A stretch of DNA of 64,000 nt from Phycisphaerae bacterium (GTDB lineage Bacteria; Planctomycetota; Phycisphaerae; UBA1845; UTPLA1), in assembly GCA_019636475.1 (NCBI GenBank), contig JAHBXN010000001.1, forward strand, positions 1 through 64,000, written 5' to 3'. The notes beneath the pieces were generated by a model. It worked only from the letters and a program-made list of their open reading frames with translations. It was not told the DNA's origin and searched no databases. The position numbers and the translations under genes were made by a program. Below, piece after piece: positions 17,501 through 25,804 of this stretch; position 1 is the stretch's first letter, and each line of letters opens with the position of its first letter.

Positions 17501-17550
17501 AATCTGACAGGGGCAATTACGAGCGTGTTTCCTCGGTGATCATTTCTCAT
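14542..17550 (-). CDS. Large exported protein with CARDB-like and NHL beta-propeller domains
   Basis: This protein of about 1,002 aa starts at the ATG at 17550; the longer frame to 17829 is not credible. A hydrophobic signal segment (AVSLALLLCGMPASRLSA, about 40-60) indicates export. A CARDB-like beta module lies near residues 185-270. It carries the pattern V-P-C-R-V-S-I-D-G, then PPLVPGGTHEFEVPW and W-N-N-T-F. The C-terminal third holds NHL-type repeats (DIAIDDRGTIYVADRGNHRVQML is one blade), so a beta-propeller is likely. The middle has fibronectin-like pieces (FRVYKRTGF). No catalytic residues are visible, and an adhesive or scaffolding role in the cell envelope is inference. It is convergent with the BFD-like gene, 10 bp between stops. 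Confidence 0.75.
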   Translation of the reverse strand: MRNDHRGNTLVIAPVRLEPVRRGLPHTSYSQQRHIIRTAVSLALLLCGMPASRLSADDRPVRAATENVDTHLRYRFELGNRGYCDLVKLTDGSTACGKVVEWADRILVFDSSGLQREIPLDQVDRFDLRRHERHTRRFELPDLTVAFVERLPRDPSWHGHVAMRGGLPILDINPDGQAWNRKSGETVSFRIHILNAGHEDSRRVPCRVSIDGQQLTPDVALPPLVPGGTHEFEVPWVWQDGQHELRVEIDPAATEPDALRWNNTFTQPTRALSVAFVVARERYESFRLSPNPVDSFCFEDYAQYLVQNLNALFAASVFPSAPNGVVERVFCDRIVVVDDPLDSATQSSWLPGLQQKIKSGDREIALAEYAALVRFGKLPKGVDAKSENAKVNWKSLQDIGAQLGLADLRTTDTTIEQCYVLDINERFAMLEHFSPSRASLMYTPGGFPLSEEQAGFLNSCIGRPRGFRGDYRYQLPASIALRLRATDGRPLQDVQVDVFQLAADGPDAGRIIGIGRTDPIVSTVSDAEGIAELINVDAPPHRTPGGFELKGNPFGHIAVEGTNGLILLRLRHGQRNEEFRFVTLAECNVAYLRGRKDRYVIDIATRFAAKDASLPAPPFAAVEMWDRRQSPPPLVLTWILPKEIDPANVEEFRVYKRTGFAGQEAKPWTLVSVHNPPEPRNFPHGIESYFDEFSYGGPYSLDTFFAVSTVDKMGRESGLSEPGYVPYDKEGVRFAVDRAYAYMTARGNGKSQMFYWDGRAGTQPHQMKTDVAPGYHPAYEGIAFAPDGRMIVTDPVNHVLAVYDPATEELVEVMPRRDQWPGQPGDEPGDFRDPADIAIDDRGTIYVADRGNHRVQMLGSRGQPIGMLDPDFRFRRPEAVAYSTNHVCVTDQGGARCRVYNVAGKEPRFVGELPPLVGADRAIVNANGRIFVTGRLHTGSEWTVLSFDPDGNGGYVFSGEGTQGEMGAYERPRSMYQHRGDPSYVYMMNEFPFDVRRLHILQ

Positions 17551-17629
17551 GGCAAATCCATCTCGCGGGCAGGCGACCGCCCGCCGGGTGTCGAGTTTTT
17601 TCGAAACCGGTGCGTACTGATTGTTGAAA

Positions 17630-18055
17630 TCACGGAGCGCTGAGGTTCTGAATGACCGCTTCTTTGATCGCTTCGGCACGACCTGCGGCATAGGTTCCCG
17701 CATTCCAACGATATCCGAGGGCATCCGATTCGACGCGGGGGATGATATGAAAATGAAGGTGGAACACGGCCTGGCCACTTGATGCGCCGGTATTCTGGAG
17801 GACATTGGCACCGGTTGCGCCGGTGGCATTCATGACGGCAGTCACCAATCGCGGCAGGACCCCCGTCAACTCGCCGAGGTCCGCCGGCGAGATGCCGCGA
17901 ATATCAGGGACATGCTGCTTTGGAATCAGCAGGAGGTGCCCTTCCGCGAGGGGCGAAATGTCGAGAATCGCGACGGCCCGCTCATTCTCGAAGACACGGG
18001 CAGCCGGAATCTGAGCTGTGGCAATCCTGCAGAAGATACAGTTCGGATCGTTCAT
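17630..18055 (-). CDS. HIT family nucleotide hydrolase/transferase
   Basis: This 141-aa protein starts at the ATG at 18055 (MNDPNCIFCRI). CIFC is the N-terminal zinc-type Cys pair typical of bacterial HIT proteins. The histidine triad is HLHFH in VFHLHFHIIPR, with the catalytic His in the middle. It probably hydrolyses nucleoside phosphoramidates or dinucleoside polyphosphates in the cytosol. It lies downstream of the ribosomal cluster terminator and upstream of the NHL protein gene, in the same direction as both. Confidence 0.9.
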   Translation of the reverse strand: MNDPNCIFCRIATAQIPAARVFENERAVAILDISPLAEGHLLLIPKQHVPDIRGISPADLGELTGVLPRLVTAVMNATGATGANVLQNTGASSGQAVFHLHFHIIPRVESDALGYRWNAGTYAAGRAEAIKEAVIQNLSAP

Positions 18056-18138
18056 CGGGCGGACCCTTTCCGCGCGAACCCACATCGAAATCAACGCCGA
18101 GCGTTGGGATGATAATGCCACGGGCGGCAACAATAAAG

Positions 18139-18168
18139 AAAGCCCGAAGGCTTTCGCTATCGGGCTTT
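18139..18168 (-). terminator. Intrinsic terminator after rplQ, end of the ribosomal cluster
   Basis: AAAGCCCGA (18139-18147) and TCGGGCTTT (18160-18168) form a 9-bp stem with a 12-nt loop and A/T-flanked ends. It lies 45 bp beyond the rplQ stop on the minus strand, with TTTCTTTATT after the stem on that strand. This is where the S10-spc-alpha transcript should end. Confidence 0.8.
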
Positions 18169-18213
18169 GTCGATTCCACCTAGAGATAATGCAGCAAGGA
18201 CAGAGCTGGGGGA

Positions 18214-18903
18214 CTATGACGCGGCTTCGTTCGCGTCAGTGGCGGGAGCGGCCGCGCCGGCCGCCTTGGAGCCGCCGCGTCTGCGTTGTCGCTGGGGCTT
18301 CTTTCCTTCGAGGATGCGAATGCGATCCTGGACCTTCTTGCGGCGAATACCGACGGTTTTCTTCGGCGTGCTCGCTTCTTCCACATTGCCTTCCTTGGAT
18401 CCGACCAGTTGCAGGATGGCCAGATCGCCGGCATCGCCGATTCGCCGCTTGGCGAGGCGAACGATTCGGGTGTAGCCGCCGGCTCGATCTCGATATCGCG
18501 GAGCGATCTCGGTCATGAGCTTGTTGACGATTGAATCTGCGACGAACGAGAACTTGCTCTTGTTGTAGGAAGCGGGGACCTTTCCGGCGCGATGCCTTCG
18601 CCCTGACCGCGACTTCATGACGCGGGTTCGATCGGCGGATGACATGCCGGCGTACTGCTCCTCCTGTTCTCGATTGAGGACGGCGCGATCAGTCAAAATC
18701 GCCAGGACGCGCTGGCGGGCGGCCAGATCACCCTTTCGAGCAAGCGTGATCAACTTTTCGACGAAGCTGCGCATGGCCTTTGCCTTGACCAGCGTCGTCT
18801 CAATTTGTCCATACTGAAACAGGCTCTGCGCCATGTTTCGGCGCATGGCGAGCAAGTGGGCCGGCGTCCGCGACAGATGCCTCTTTGATGATTTGTGTCT
18901 CAT
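18214..18903 (-). CDS. rplQ: 50S ribosomal protein L17, extended
   Basis: The N-terminal 75 residues are clear L17: RHKSSKRHLSRTPAHLLAMRRNM, then AKAMRSFVEKLITLARKGD. The protein is 229 aa, against about 120 in most bacteria. The middle is lengthened by a basic insert (about 85-120). The C-terminus adds a Lys/Arg-rich segment and an Ala-rich end. L17 sits near the polypeptide exit tunnel of the 50S subunit. It is the last gene of the cluster, 86 bp after rpoA, as in most bacteria. Confidence 0.95.
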   Translation of the reverse strand: MRHKSSKRHLSRTPAHLLAMRRNMAQSLFQYGQIETTLVKAKAMRSFVEKLITLARKGDLAARQRVLAILTDRAVLNREQEEQYAGMSSADRTRVMKSRSGRRHRAGKVPASYNKSKFSFVADSIVNKLMTEIAPRYRDRAGGYTRIVRLAKRRIGDAGDLAILQLVGSKEGNVEEASTPKKTVGIRRKKVQDRIRILEGKKPQRQRRRGGSKAAGAAAPATDANEAAS

Positions 18904-18989
18904 AATGCTATGTCCTGCCTTCGTCTTCTTATTGCCGCATGGCCGCTGTCAACCCGGGACGAATGCCGGGCATCAATTGCAATTGTCGA

Positions 18990-20162
18990 TTATTCCCGAT
19001 GTTCGTTATCCGGCTGCGAACCGAAGTTTGTCACGGTTCCCATTGATCCGGAATCGAGCGGGGCGATACCGGGGCGTCCAGCCGGGGTGCCGCCGAACTT
19101 GGAACTGGCGGGTGTGCGGTCCAACTCCTCCTGGTCGTCGTCGTCGTCGTCGAGATTCAAGCCGACCGAAGGACGAAGGGCCAGACCGAAATCCGCCAGC
19201 TTGCGTTTCACCTCGCGAAGGGAGGTCTTTCCGAAGCTTCGCAGCTTGAGCAGGTCGGCCTCCTCACGCTGAAGCAATTCGCGAATGGTGCCGATGTTGG
19301 CCGAGGCGAGGCAGTTGCTCGATCGGACCGACAGATCCAAGACCGAAATAGGCAAGGCAAGCTTGGCTTCATCGACGCCCGCGGTGCCCTCGGTTCCGCC
19401 GACGGCCGGGAGCTGACCTTCCACGGCCAGACCTGCGCTGAGCTCAAAGTACTGGACGAACGGATTGAGGTGCTTGCGGAGAATCTTGGCGGCCTCGACC
19501 AGCGCCATTTCGGGCGCGATCGTGCCGTTTGTCCAGATTTCCATGACGAGGCGATCGTAATTTGTCCGCTGACCGACTCGCGTGTCCTCGACGCGGTACC
19601 GGACGCGGGAAACCGGGGAGAAAACAGAGTCCACGGGGATATCGCCGATGACCTGATCCTGATCGACGCCCTTGTTTTCCTCGGCTGTGACATAACTTCG
19701 TCCACGGGCGACGGTCATTTCCATTTCGAATTCGACATTGTCCGTGAGCGTGCAAATCAGGTGGTCGCGGTTGATGATCTCAATCGCGGAGTCAGCCTGA
19801 ATATCCGACGCGCGGACCTGAACCGACTCGCCGGAGCGGCCGCGCACTGAAACCTTCATGGACTTCGGGGCGTCGGTGGAGAGATTGACGACGAGGGTTT
19901 TGACGTTGAGGATGATCTCCGTCACGTCTTCGAGCACGCCGGGCATTGTCATGAATTCGTGATCGACGCCCTTGATGCGGACGCGCGTCACGGCTGATCC
20001 TTCAAGGCTGGACAGCAGGATTCGGCGGAGACTGTTGCCGACGGTAGTGCCGAAGCCTCTCTCAAACGGCTCGACGACGAATCGACCGTAGTTACCCTGA
20101 CTCGCGGCATCATCCCGCATCACGCGGGTGGGCAATTCCAAACCACGCCAACGAATTCGCAT
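18990..20162 (-). CDS. rpoA: RNA polymerase alpha subunit
   Basis: The protein is 390 aa. The N-terminal dimerisation domain shows FVVEPFERGFGTTVGNSLRRILL. The C-terminal alpha-CTD has the helix-hairpin-helix pattern LLKLRSFGKTSLREVKRKL, which binds UP elements and activators. Beyond the CTD there is an unusual tail of about 60 residues that starts with a poly-Asp run (six Asp) and ends Ser/Gly/Pro-rich. A GGAGG site lies 8 nt before the ATG. It follows rpsK after a 267-bp gap; rpsD, which usually sits here, is absent. Confidence 0.97.
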   Translation of the reverse strand: MRIRWRGLELPTRVMRDDAASQGNYGRFVVEPFERGFGTTVGNSLRRILLSSLEGSAVTRVRIKGVDHEFMTMPGVLEDVTEIILNVKTLVVNLSTDAPKSMKVSVRGRSGESVQVRASDIQADSAIEIINRDHLICTLTDNVEFEMEMTVARGRSYVTAEENKGVDQDQVIGDIPVDSVFSPVSRVRYRVEDTRVGQRTNYDRLVMEIWTNGTIAPEMALVEAAKILRKHLNPFVQYFELSAGLAVEGQLPAVGGTEGTAGVDEAKLALPISVLDLSVRSSNCLASANIGTIRELLQREEADLLKLRSFGKTSLREVKRKLADFGLALRPSVGLNLDDDDDDQEELDRTPASSKFGGTPAGRPGIAPLDSGSMGTVTNFGSQPDNEHRE

Positions 20163-20429
20163 TGCTGATTGACCTCCTGATCGTCCGACGGCCGTGCGCA
20201 GCGGCCCAACGTGACGTCCGAATGGTTTTGACCGGCGGGACAGTCGCCGCTCGCCGATCGGGATGTCGAGGATTTTCAGGCGGCGCCCGAAACGCGGCCC
20301 ACTCGCTCTGCCGCGGATGCTCGACTGTCATGTTCTTTCGAACGCCGCGGCCCGAGGTGCCAGGCCAACGACGCAGCTTCTGTGTCAACCCGCTGCGGGT
20401 TGATGATCAAGGCGACCGGAGCCGCCGAC
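20163..20429 (-). other. rpsK-rpoA spacer with an inverted repeat
   Basis: This 267-bp spacer occupies the place where rpsD sits in most bacteria. I see no S4-like coding sequence in any frame. It contains an almost perfect hairpin at 20385-20403 (TCAACCCGC / GCGGGTTGA, 1-nt centre, so 7 bp with a 5-nt loop in practice). This could be a control or processing site. It has no T-tract. Confidence 0.45.
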
Positions 20430-20810
20430 TCAAACGCGACGCTTGCGGCGGGCGCGACAGCCGTTGTGCGGAAGCGGGGTTACGTCCTCAATCGACTGAA
20501 CGCGAAGACCGCCGGACTGCAAGCCAGAGACCGCGGACTCCCGCCCGCTGCCAGGCCCCTTGACCTTCACTTCGACCTCGGTGACGCCATAGCGCCGTGC
20601 GGCCTGCGCGGCAGTTTCGCCGGCACGCTGGGCCGCGAAAGGCGTACTCTTGCGGGTGCCCTTGAACCCGACCGTTCCAGCGGACGCCCAGCAGAGCGTT
20701 TCGCCATTGAAGTCGGTGATGGTCACCATCGTGTTGTTGAACGTCGAGCGAACATGGGCAACCGCGCGGGTGACATGCCGTCGAACTTTTTTCTTCGTCG
20801 TCTTCGCCAC
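20430..20810 (-). CDS. rpsK: 30S ribosomal protein S11
   Basis: This 126-aa S11 starts at GTG (20810), where GGAGG lies 9 nt upstream; the longer frame adds non-family sequence. Typical motifs are [22 protein letters not shown], then [14 protein letters not shown] and the C-terminal [18 protein letters not shown]11 is part of the 30S platform near the mRNA exit site. It sits between rpsM and rpoA. Confidence 0.97.
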   Translation of the reverse strand: MAKTTKKKVRRHVTRAVAHVRSTFNNTMVTITDFNGETLCWASAGTVGFKGTRKSTPFAAQRAGETAAQAARRYGVTEVEVKVKGPGSGRESAVSGLQSGGLRVQSIEDVTPLPHNGCRARRKRRV

Positions 20811-20893
20811 GAACAAAAACCTCCAAACACCGACTGCGGATGCACGCACCGGGGTCGAACCGAACCCGAGGAGCGTCAGCGCAGATCAGCAGA

Positions 20894-21280
20894 TTAGCTT
20901 CGCAATTCCTTGACGCCCTTCTTGCCGGCGACGGTCTTCTTGGGGCCTTTTCTCGTTCGCGCGTTCGTGCGCGTTCGCTGGCCTCGAACAGGAAGACCCT
21001 TTCGATGGCGCCAGCCCCGATAGCACTGAATGTCGCGCAATCGGGCGATATTCTGCTGGACCTGGCGTCGCAATTGACCTTCGACCACAAAGTTGCGGTC
21101 GATGATGCCGGCGATGTGGCTGATCTGATCTTCCGTCAGATTCTTGGCGCGCGTGTTTTCATCGATCCCGGCTTCCTTCAGGATCGCGGCGCTTTGCGTC
21201 GGACCGATTCCGTAAATGTAGGCCAGCGAAATCACGATTCGCTTTTCGGCCGGTATGTCGACACCCGCAATACGTGGCAT
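20894..21280 (-). CDS. rpsM: 30S ribosomal protein S13
   Basis: The 128-aa S13 begins at the ATG at 21280 ([10 protein letters not shown]). It has the helix-two-turn-helix part with [19 protein letters not shown] and the tRNA-contacting basic C-terminal tail ([18 protein letters not shown]). It lies in the head of the 30S subunit and contacts 5S/L5 through intersubunit bridges. It follows rpmJ after 33 bp. Confidence 0.97.
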   Translation of the reverse strand: MPRIAGVDIPAEKRIVISLAYIYGIGPTQSAAILKEAGIDENTRAKNLTEDQISHIAGIIDRNFVVEGQLRRQVQQNIARLRDIQCYRGWRHRKGLPVRGQRTRTNARTRKGPKKTVAGKKGVKELRS

Positions 21281-21313
21281 CCGCTCAACTCCCAAAAAAG
21301 ACGACTATCCGCT

Positions 21314-21430
21314 TTAGCCCTGGCGCTGTTTGTGGCGAGGATCGGACGAGCAAATCACCCGAACGATACCCTTGCGCTTGACAATCTTGCAGTTCTCGCA
21401 AATTCTGCGAACACTCGAACGAACCTTCAT
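21314..21430 (-). CDS. rpmJ: 50S ribosomal protein L36
   Basis: This gene is only 117 bp and encodes 38 aa. The protein has the L36 pattern [20 protein letters not shown], then [14 protein letters not shown]. The zinc ligands Cys-x2-Cys, a further Cys and His (the C+ form) are all present. It is basic and binds 23S rRNA. It lies between map and rpsM in the usual spc order; infA, normally next to it, is missing. Confidence 0.95.
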   Translation of the reverse strand: MKVRSSVRRICENCKIVKRKGIVRVICSSDPRHKQRQG

Positions 21431-21514
21431 GACTTCTCAACTCCCTGGTCGCGAAAAACGGCAGGCCGTTTTACGCAACCCAATGCAGCGGACTCGCAAC
21501 GCAAGTGTCGCGAG

Positions 21515-22294
21515 TTACCGCCCGTCCGTCAGCACATCCACGCCAGCCGGCGTGACGGCGACTGTATGCTCAAAATGCGCCGAAAGGCTGCCGTCCTTCG
21601 TGACCTGCGGCCAGCCCGTCGAATCCCCCATCTTAACATGTCTTGCTCCGGCGTTCACCATGGGTTCCACGGCAATCACCAAGCCCGGTTCCAGCACGAA
21701 ATCCGACTTTCGTTGGTCACGGTCCGTGTAGTTGGGCACTTTCGGCTCTTCGTGCATCTCCTGGCCAATTCCGTGGCCCACGAACTCGCGAACCACCGAA
21801 AAGCCCCGAGACTCCACATAACGCTGCATCAGGCCGGCAACCTCGCTCCATAGGCGTCCCGGGCGGATCTCCGCAAGGGCCAAGTCGAGCGTGCCCTTGG
21901 TCACTTCCAGCAGCCGCCGAGCTTCCGGCGAGACCTTGCCGACTTCAAACGTCCGTGCCGAGTCGCCGCAATAGCCCTTGAACCGAACGCCGCAATCGAC
22001 GCTGATGATGTCGCCCTCGTGAAGGACGCGATCGTTCGGAATTCCGTGGACCACTTCATCGTTCACGCTGGCGCAGATCGCCGACGGAAACGCGAACTTC
22101 GTGTTCGGCGTCCGTACACCCTTGAACAGTGCGATCCCGCCCGATTCGGCGATCAGCCGTTCGGCCTCTTCGCCCAACTCGCGGACACGAATGCCTGGCT
22201 TGACCATCTCGGCCATGCGATTCAGCACGCCAAACACGATACGGCCAGCCGCTCGCATCAGCTCGATTTCGCGCGGGCTTTTCAGTACAGCCAT
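21515..22294 (-). CDS. map: Methionine aminopeptidase type I
   Basis: The protein is about 259 aa from the ATG at 22294 (MAVLKSPREIELM). The frame extends to an ATG at 22360 that would overlap the adk end; this longer start cannot be excluded. Metal ligands are visible: the two Asp in SVDCGVRFKGYCGDSARTF, the His in GHGIGQEMHEEP, and the Glu pair (AVEPM, EHTVAV). It removes the initiator Met from nascent proteins. It lies downstream of secY-adk as in many Gram-positive and planctomycete spc clusters. Confidence 0.93.
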   Translation of the reverse strand: MAVLKSPREIELMRAAGRIVFGVLNRMAEMVKPGIRVRELGEEAERLIAESGGIALFKGVRTPNTKFAFPSAICASVNDEVVHGIPNDRVLHEGDIISVDCGVRFKGYCGDSARTFEVGKVSPEARRLLEVTKGTLDLALAEIRPGRLWSEVAGLMQRYVESRGFSVVREFVGHGIGQEMHEEPKVPNYTDRDQRKSDFVLEPGLVIAVEPMVNAGARHVKMGDSTGWPQVTKDGSLSAHFEHTVAVTPAGVDVLTDGR

Positions 22295-22344
22295 ATTCGG
22301 TCGACCACGCAACTCTCGACGCATGTCCTTTTTGGCGGAATCTC

Positions 22345-22992
22345 TCATAGACCAGGACATGCCTTTCGGATCGCCTCGCTCACCGCGTCCAGGCTGCCGA
22401 CGCCTGAAACCGTCCGCAACACGCCCTCGTCGCGGTAGTACGCGATCAGCGGTTTCGTCAATTCATGGTAGTTTCGAAGCCGCTCGTTCACCACGCTCGG
22501 CTCGTCATCCATGCGCCGCGCGAGCTTCTGCCCGCATTCATCGCACACGCCGGACGCTCCGGGCGGCGAAAACTCCATATGATAGACGCGCGCACAATTC
22601 GGACAGGACCACCGTCCAGTCAGGCGGCGCACGACCACCTCATCTTCCACATCGATGCAGATCACCGCATCGAGTCGCCGCGATTCACGCAGGAGTCGAA
22701 CATCCAGCCCCTGCGCCTGGGCCACCGTTCGCGGGAAGCCGTCAAGAAGGAAACCCCTCGACGCCTCCGGCCGACCGATGTGATGCATCATCATGCTCAG
22801 AATCAGGTCGTCCGGCACAAGGTTGCCGGCATCCATAAATTCCTGAGCCTTGCGCCCCAAATCGGTCTGCGCTCGCCGCTCCGCGCGGAGAATGTCGCCG
22901 CTGGAGAGGTGCAGCAACCCGGCTGATCTGGCAAGGATCGCGGCCTGCGTCCCCTTGCCGGCGCCGGGAGGACCGAGGAGGACAATGTTCAC
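22345..22992 (-). CDS. adk: Adenylate kinase, zinc-lid type
   Basis: The 215-aa enzyme interconverts ATP + AMP and 2 ADP. The P-loop is GPPGAGKGTQ at the N-terminus and the AMP-binding part has LLDGFPRTVAQAQ. The LID domain has four Cys (CPNC and CDEC, about residues 128-153), the zinc-binding form. Its start overlaps the secY stop by 4 bp (ATGA), so translational coupling is likely. Confidence 0.96.
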   Translation of the reverse strand: MNIVLLGPPGAGKGTQAAILARSAGLLHLSSGDILRAERRAQTDLGRKAQEFMDAGNLVPDDLILSMMMHHIGRPEASRGFLLDGFPRTVAQAQGLDVRLLRESRRLDAVICIDVEDEVVVRRLTGRWSCPNCARVYHMEFSPPGASGVCDECGQKLARRMDDEPSVVNERLRNYHELTKPLIAYYRDEGVLRTVSGVGSLDAVSEAIRKACPGL

Positions 22993-24395
22993 GTATAGGC
23001 TCCCTTGATACGGCCTCCTCCCTCACTATCAAGGAATCCCGCGTAGTTTCGCATAATGAGGTTGGCTTCGACTCGCTGGACCAGATCGAGACCGACGCTC
23101 ACAACAATCAGCAACCCGGTACCGCCAAGGAAGGAAGACACCGAGAACGGAATATTCATGGCCGAGGCCAAGAGCTGCGGGATGATCGCGATCAACGCGA
23201 GGAAGCCCGCTCCGACGTAGGTGATCCGAGTCATGACAGTTTCCAGATAGTCAGCCGTTCGCTTGCCCGGTCGAAGTCCTGGAATGAAGCTGCCGTTATC
23301 GCGGAGCGAGTTCGCCATTTCCTTGGGCTGGAACTGCACGGTCGTCCAGAAATAAGCGAAGAAGTAAATCATCGCGATGTAGCTGAGCACGTAAAGGAAG
23401 CTCGACCCGTGAAACTCAGAAGCCATGGTCTGAAAGAAGCCCACGCTCGGGAACGAATCGGCAAGCCAGCCAAAGAACAGGCCGGGGAAAATCAACAAAC
23501 TGCTTGCGAAAATGATCGGCATGACGCCGCCATGATTCACGCGCAGGGGCAGGTAGTTCCGCTGACCCCCGTACATTCGGCGACCGCGCATCTGCTTGGC
23601 CTGTTGAATCGGAATTCGCCGCTGCCCCTGCGTGATGAGGATTGAGCCGGCAATGACGCCGACGAATGCCAAAAGCAGGAACAGAATCTTCGCCGGGCCC
23701 ATCTGGGCTTCGCCGCTGACATCGATCGAAGCATTTTCGATCACCCAGCCGACGGCCGTCGGCATACGGGCGAGAATGCCCGCCATGATGATGAGGCTGA
23801 CTCCGTTACCGATGCCGTATTCGTCGATCTGCTCGCCGAGCCACATGAGGAACACGGTGCCAGCGGTCATGGCCGTCAGGCCGATGAGGATGAACGACAC
23901 GGAGGCCAGGAAGTTGTTGCTCATGTCGTTGAATTCTTCGTGGACGAGCCGAGCGCTCTTGATGTAGTGCAGCCAGAAGCCGGCCTGGATGATGCAGATG
24001 AGCACCGTGGAATAGCGGGTGTATTCCTGAATCTTTTTCCGACCGATCTCGCCTTCACGCCGCAGTTTTTCGAGCGAGGGAATGACTGTGCCGAGCAACT
24101 GGAAGATAATCGACGCAGAGATATACGGCATGATTCCAAGGCCGAAGATGGTGCTCTGCTGGAGATTGCCGCCGGTGAACATCGAGAAATACTCGGTGAG
24201 CTGCTCGACCCCGCCGGCGCCTTCACTCGAACCGGCGTCCTTCATGCGGGTGAAGTGCGACTCAAGCTCAGACTGGTCGATGCCCGGCAACGGCACATAA
24301 AAGCCGATACGGTAAACGGCCAACAGCGCGAGCGTGAAAACAATCTTGTTTCGCAGCTCGGGGACCTTAAAGATGTTCAGAAATGCCGAAAGCAT
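22989..24395 (-). CDS. secY: Preprotein translocase subunit SecY
   Basis: This 468-aa multi-pass membrane protein has about ten hydrophobic helices. Family motifs include KIVFTLALLAVYRIGFYVPLPGID at the start, GIMPYISASIIFQLL and the cytoplasmic loop with QQAKQMRGRRMYGGQ. It forms the channel of the Sec translocase with SecE and SecG. It lies between rplO and adk, 204 bp after rplO, and shares an ATGA overlap with adk. Confidence 0.97.
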   Translation of the reverse strand: MLSAFLNIFKVPELRNKIVFTLALLAVYRIGFYVPLPGIDQSELESHFTRMKDAGSSEGAGGVEQLTEYFSMFTGGNLQQSTIFGLGIMPYISASIIFQLLGTVIPSLEKLRREGEIGRKKIQEYTRYSTVLICIIQAGFWLHYIKSARLVHEEFNDMSNNFLASVSFILIGLTAMTAGTVFLMWLGEQIDEYGIGNGVSLIIMAGILARMPTAVGWVIENASIDVSGEAQMGPAKILFLLLAFVGVIAGSILITQGQRRIPIQQAKQMRGRRMYGGQRNYLPLRVNHGGVMPIIFASSLLIFPGLFFGWLADSFPSVGFFQTMASEFHGSSFLYVLSYIAMIYFFAYFWTTVQFQPKEMANSLRDNGSFIPGLRPGKRTADYLETVMTRITYVGAGFLALIAIIPQLLASAMNIPFSVSSFLGGTGLLIVVSVGLDLVQRVEANLIMRNYAGFLDSEGGGRIKGAYT

Positions 24396-24599
24396 AGCAC
24401 TCGTTCCATCGAATGTGGCGGGCAGCGGGACGACCGGCCCGAGGCCTTTCGTCCGTATCGCGAGGTTCGTCGCCCCGCGTCAACAGCCAGCTCAATCACT
24501 TAACCACGTCTAAACGCGCAAAGGCACAGCGGATTCGCCGCCGTGCCCATCAAACTCCGACCGACCGAGCCGGCAAATCAGCCCGCCCGGCCGAGCGGA

Positions 24600-25175
24600 T
24601 CACTCAGCGCCTCCGCTCGCTTCATCTCCGCCCGCCGACGCCTTTGCCGCCCTGGACTTCTTGCCGCCGGCCGCCGGGGCCTCAGCCGCCGGCTTGGGCC
24701 GTCGAACGAACTTTTTCTTCGGCTTGGGACCGAGCCAATTGACCTTGCCGCCGGCCGACTCGATTTTCGACGAGGCCGTGGCGCTGAATCGATGTGCGTC
24801 GATCGTCAGCTTCTTCGCAAACTCGCCATCACCGAGGATCTTGACCGGCTTGGATCGATCCCGGACCAGACCGGCTTCTTCGAGCGCGGCCGGCGTTACG
24901 TGTGCGCCGTTGTCAAATCGTTCGGCGATGTCCGCCAGATTCACGATCTGATATTCCTTGCGAAACAGCACGTTGCTGAATCCGAACTTCGGAATGCGGC
25001 GAAAGAACGGAAACATGCCGCCTTCGTACAGCTCGAACTTGGTGACGCCCGCTCGCGCGCCGGAGCCTTTGTGGCCGCGGCCGGACGTCTTGCCGCTGCC
25101 GCTGCCCTCGCCTCGACCGACACGCCATCGCCGCGGATGGGCACCGGCCTTCCTGGTAATTTCAGTGATATTCAT
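24600..25175 (-). CDS. rplO: 50S ribosomal protein L15, C-terminally extended
   Basis: The protein is about 191 aa from the ATG at 25175 (MNITEITRKAGAHPRR). The core has the glycine-rich L15 motif RGEGSGSGKTSGRGHKGSGARAG and FEGG-like FELYEGGMFPFFRRIPKFGF. The C-terminal 50 residues are a Lys/Ala/Gly-rich extension beyond the usual 145-150 aa. L15 binds 23S rRNA late in 50S assembly. It follows rpsE directly; rpmD (L30), usually between them, is absent. Confidence 0.95.
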   Translation of the reverse strand: MNITEITRKAGAHPRRWRVGRGEGSGSGKTSGRGHKGSGARAGVTKFELYEGGMFPFFRRIPKFGFSNVLFRKEYQIVNLADIAERFDNGAHVTPAALEEAGLVRDRSKPVKILGDGEFAKKLTIDAHRFSATASSKIESAGGKVNWLGPKPKKKFVRRPKPAAEAPAAGGKKSRAAKASAGGDEASGGAE

Positions 25176-25207
25176 GACGATCCACCACCTATGCCGAACG
25201 CGGCCTT

Positions 25208-25720
25208 TCAAGCACTGAGCGTCACGCCGCGCAGCTTCTCAACCGTTGCACGATCGCGCACCATCTGGAGCGCGTTCAGGGTCGCCTTGACCAGATTCTT
25301 CGGGCTGGTCGAGCCGTAAACCTTGGTCAGACAGTCTCCGATGCCGGCCAACTCAAGCACCGCGCGAACGCTCGAACCGGCGATCACACCGGTACCGGTC
25401 GGAGCGGGCAAGAGCAACACCTGACTCGCACCGAACTGCCCCTTGACGCGATGCGGAATGGTGGTGCCGTTGAGACGCACGGGCTTCAACTGGCGGGAGG
25501 CCTGCTTCCGTGCTTTGTCCACGGCATTCGGCACTTCGTTCGCCTTGCCGTATCCGACGCCGACACGACCGTTCCGGTCTCCGACGACAACCAGCGCGGC
25601 GAAGCTGAATCGACGACCGCCTTTGACGACCTTCGAGCAGCGATAGACCTTGACGACATTGTCGTCATAACCCGGGCCTTCGTCGGCCTCGCGACCTCTT
25701 CTTTGACTCGACTTTGCCAT
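25208..25720 (-). CDS. rpsE: 30S ribosomal protein S5
   Basis: This 170-aa S5 has the double-stranded-RNA-binding-like N-domain (VVKVYRCSKVVKGGRRFSFAALVVVGD) and the C-domain with PAPTGTGVIAGSSVRAVLELAGI. It is located at the mRNA entrance of the 30S subunit and affects decoding accuracy. It is followed at once by rplO with no rpmD. Confidence 0.97.
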   Translation of the reverse strand: MAKSSQRRGREADEGPGYDDNVVKVYRCSKVVKGGRRFSFAALVVVGDRNGRVGVGYGKANEVPNAVDKARKQASRQLKPVRLNGTTIPHRVKGQFGASQVLLLPAPTGTGVIAGSSVRAVLELAGIGDCLTKVYGSTSPKNLVKATLNALQMVRDRATVEKLRGVTLSA

Positions 25721-25804
25721 CGATCACTCGATCCATTTCGGCGCTTGTCGCGCCATTCCATTCGACAGACCTGAAGCCACAACGCCCCAGGCGACCCACG
25801 CCCG

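Noticed and set aside
20163-20429. Cryptic rpsD between rpsK and rpoA
   Set aside because: The gap is too short for S4 (about 600 bp) and no frame shows S4 motifs.
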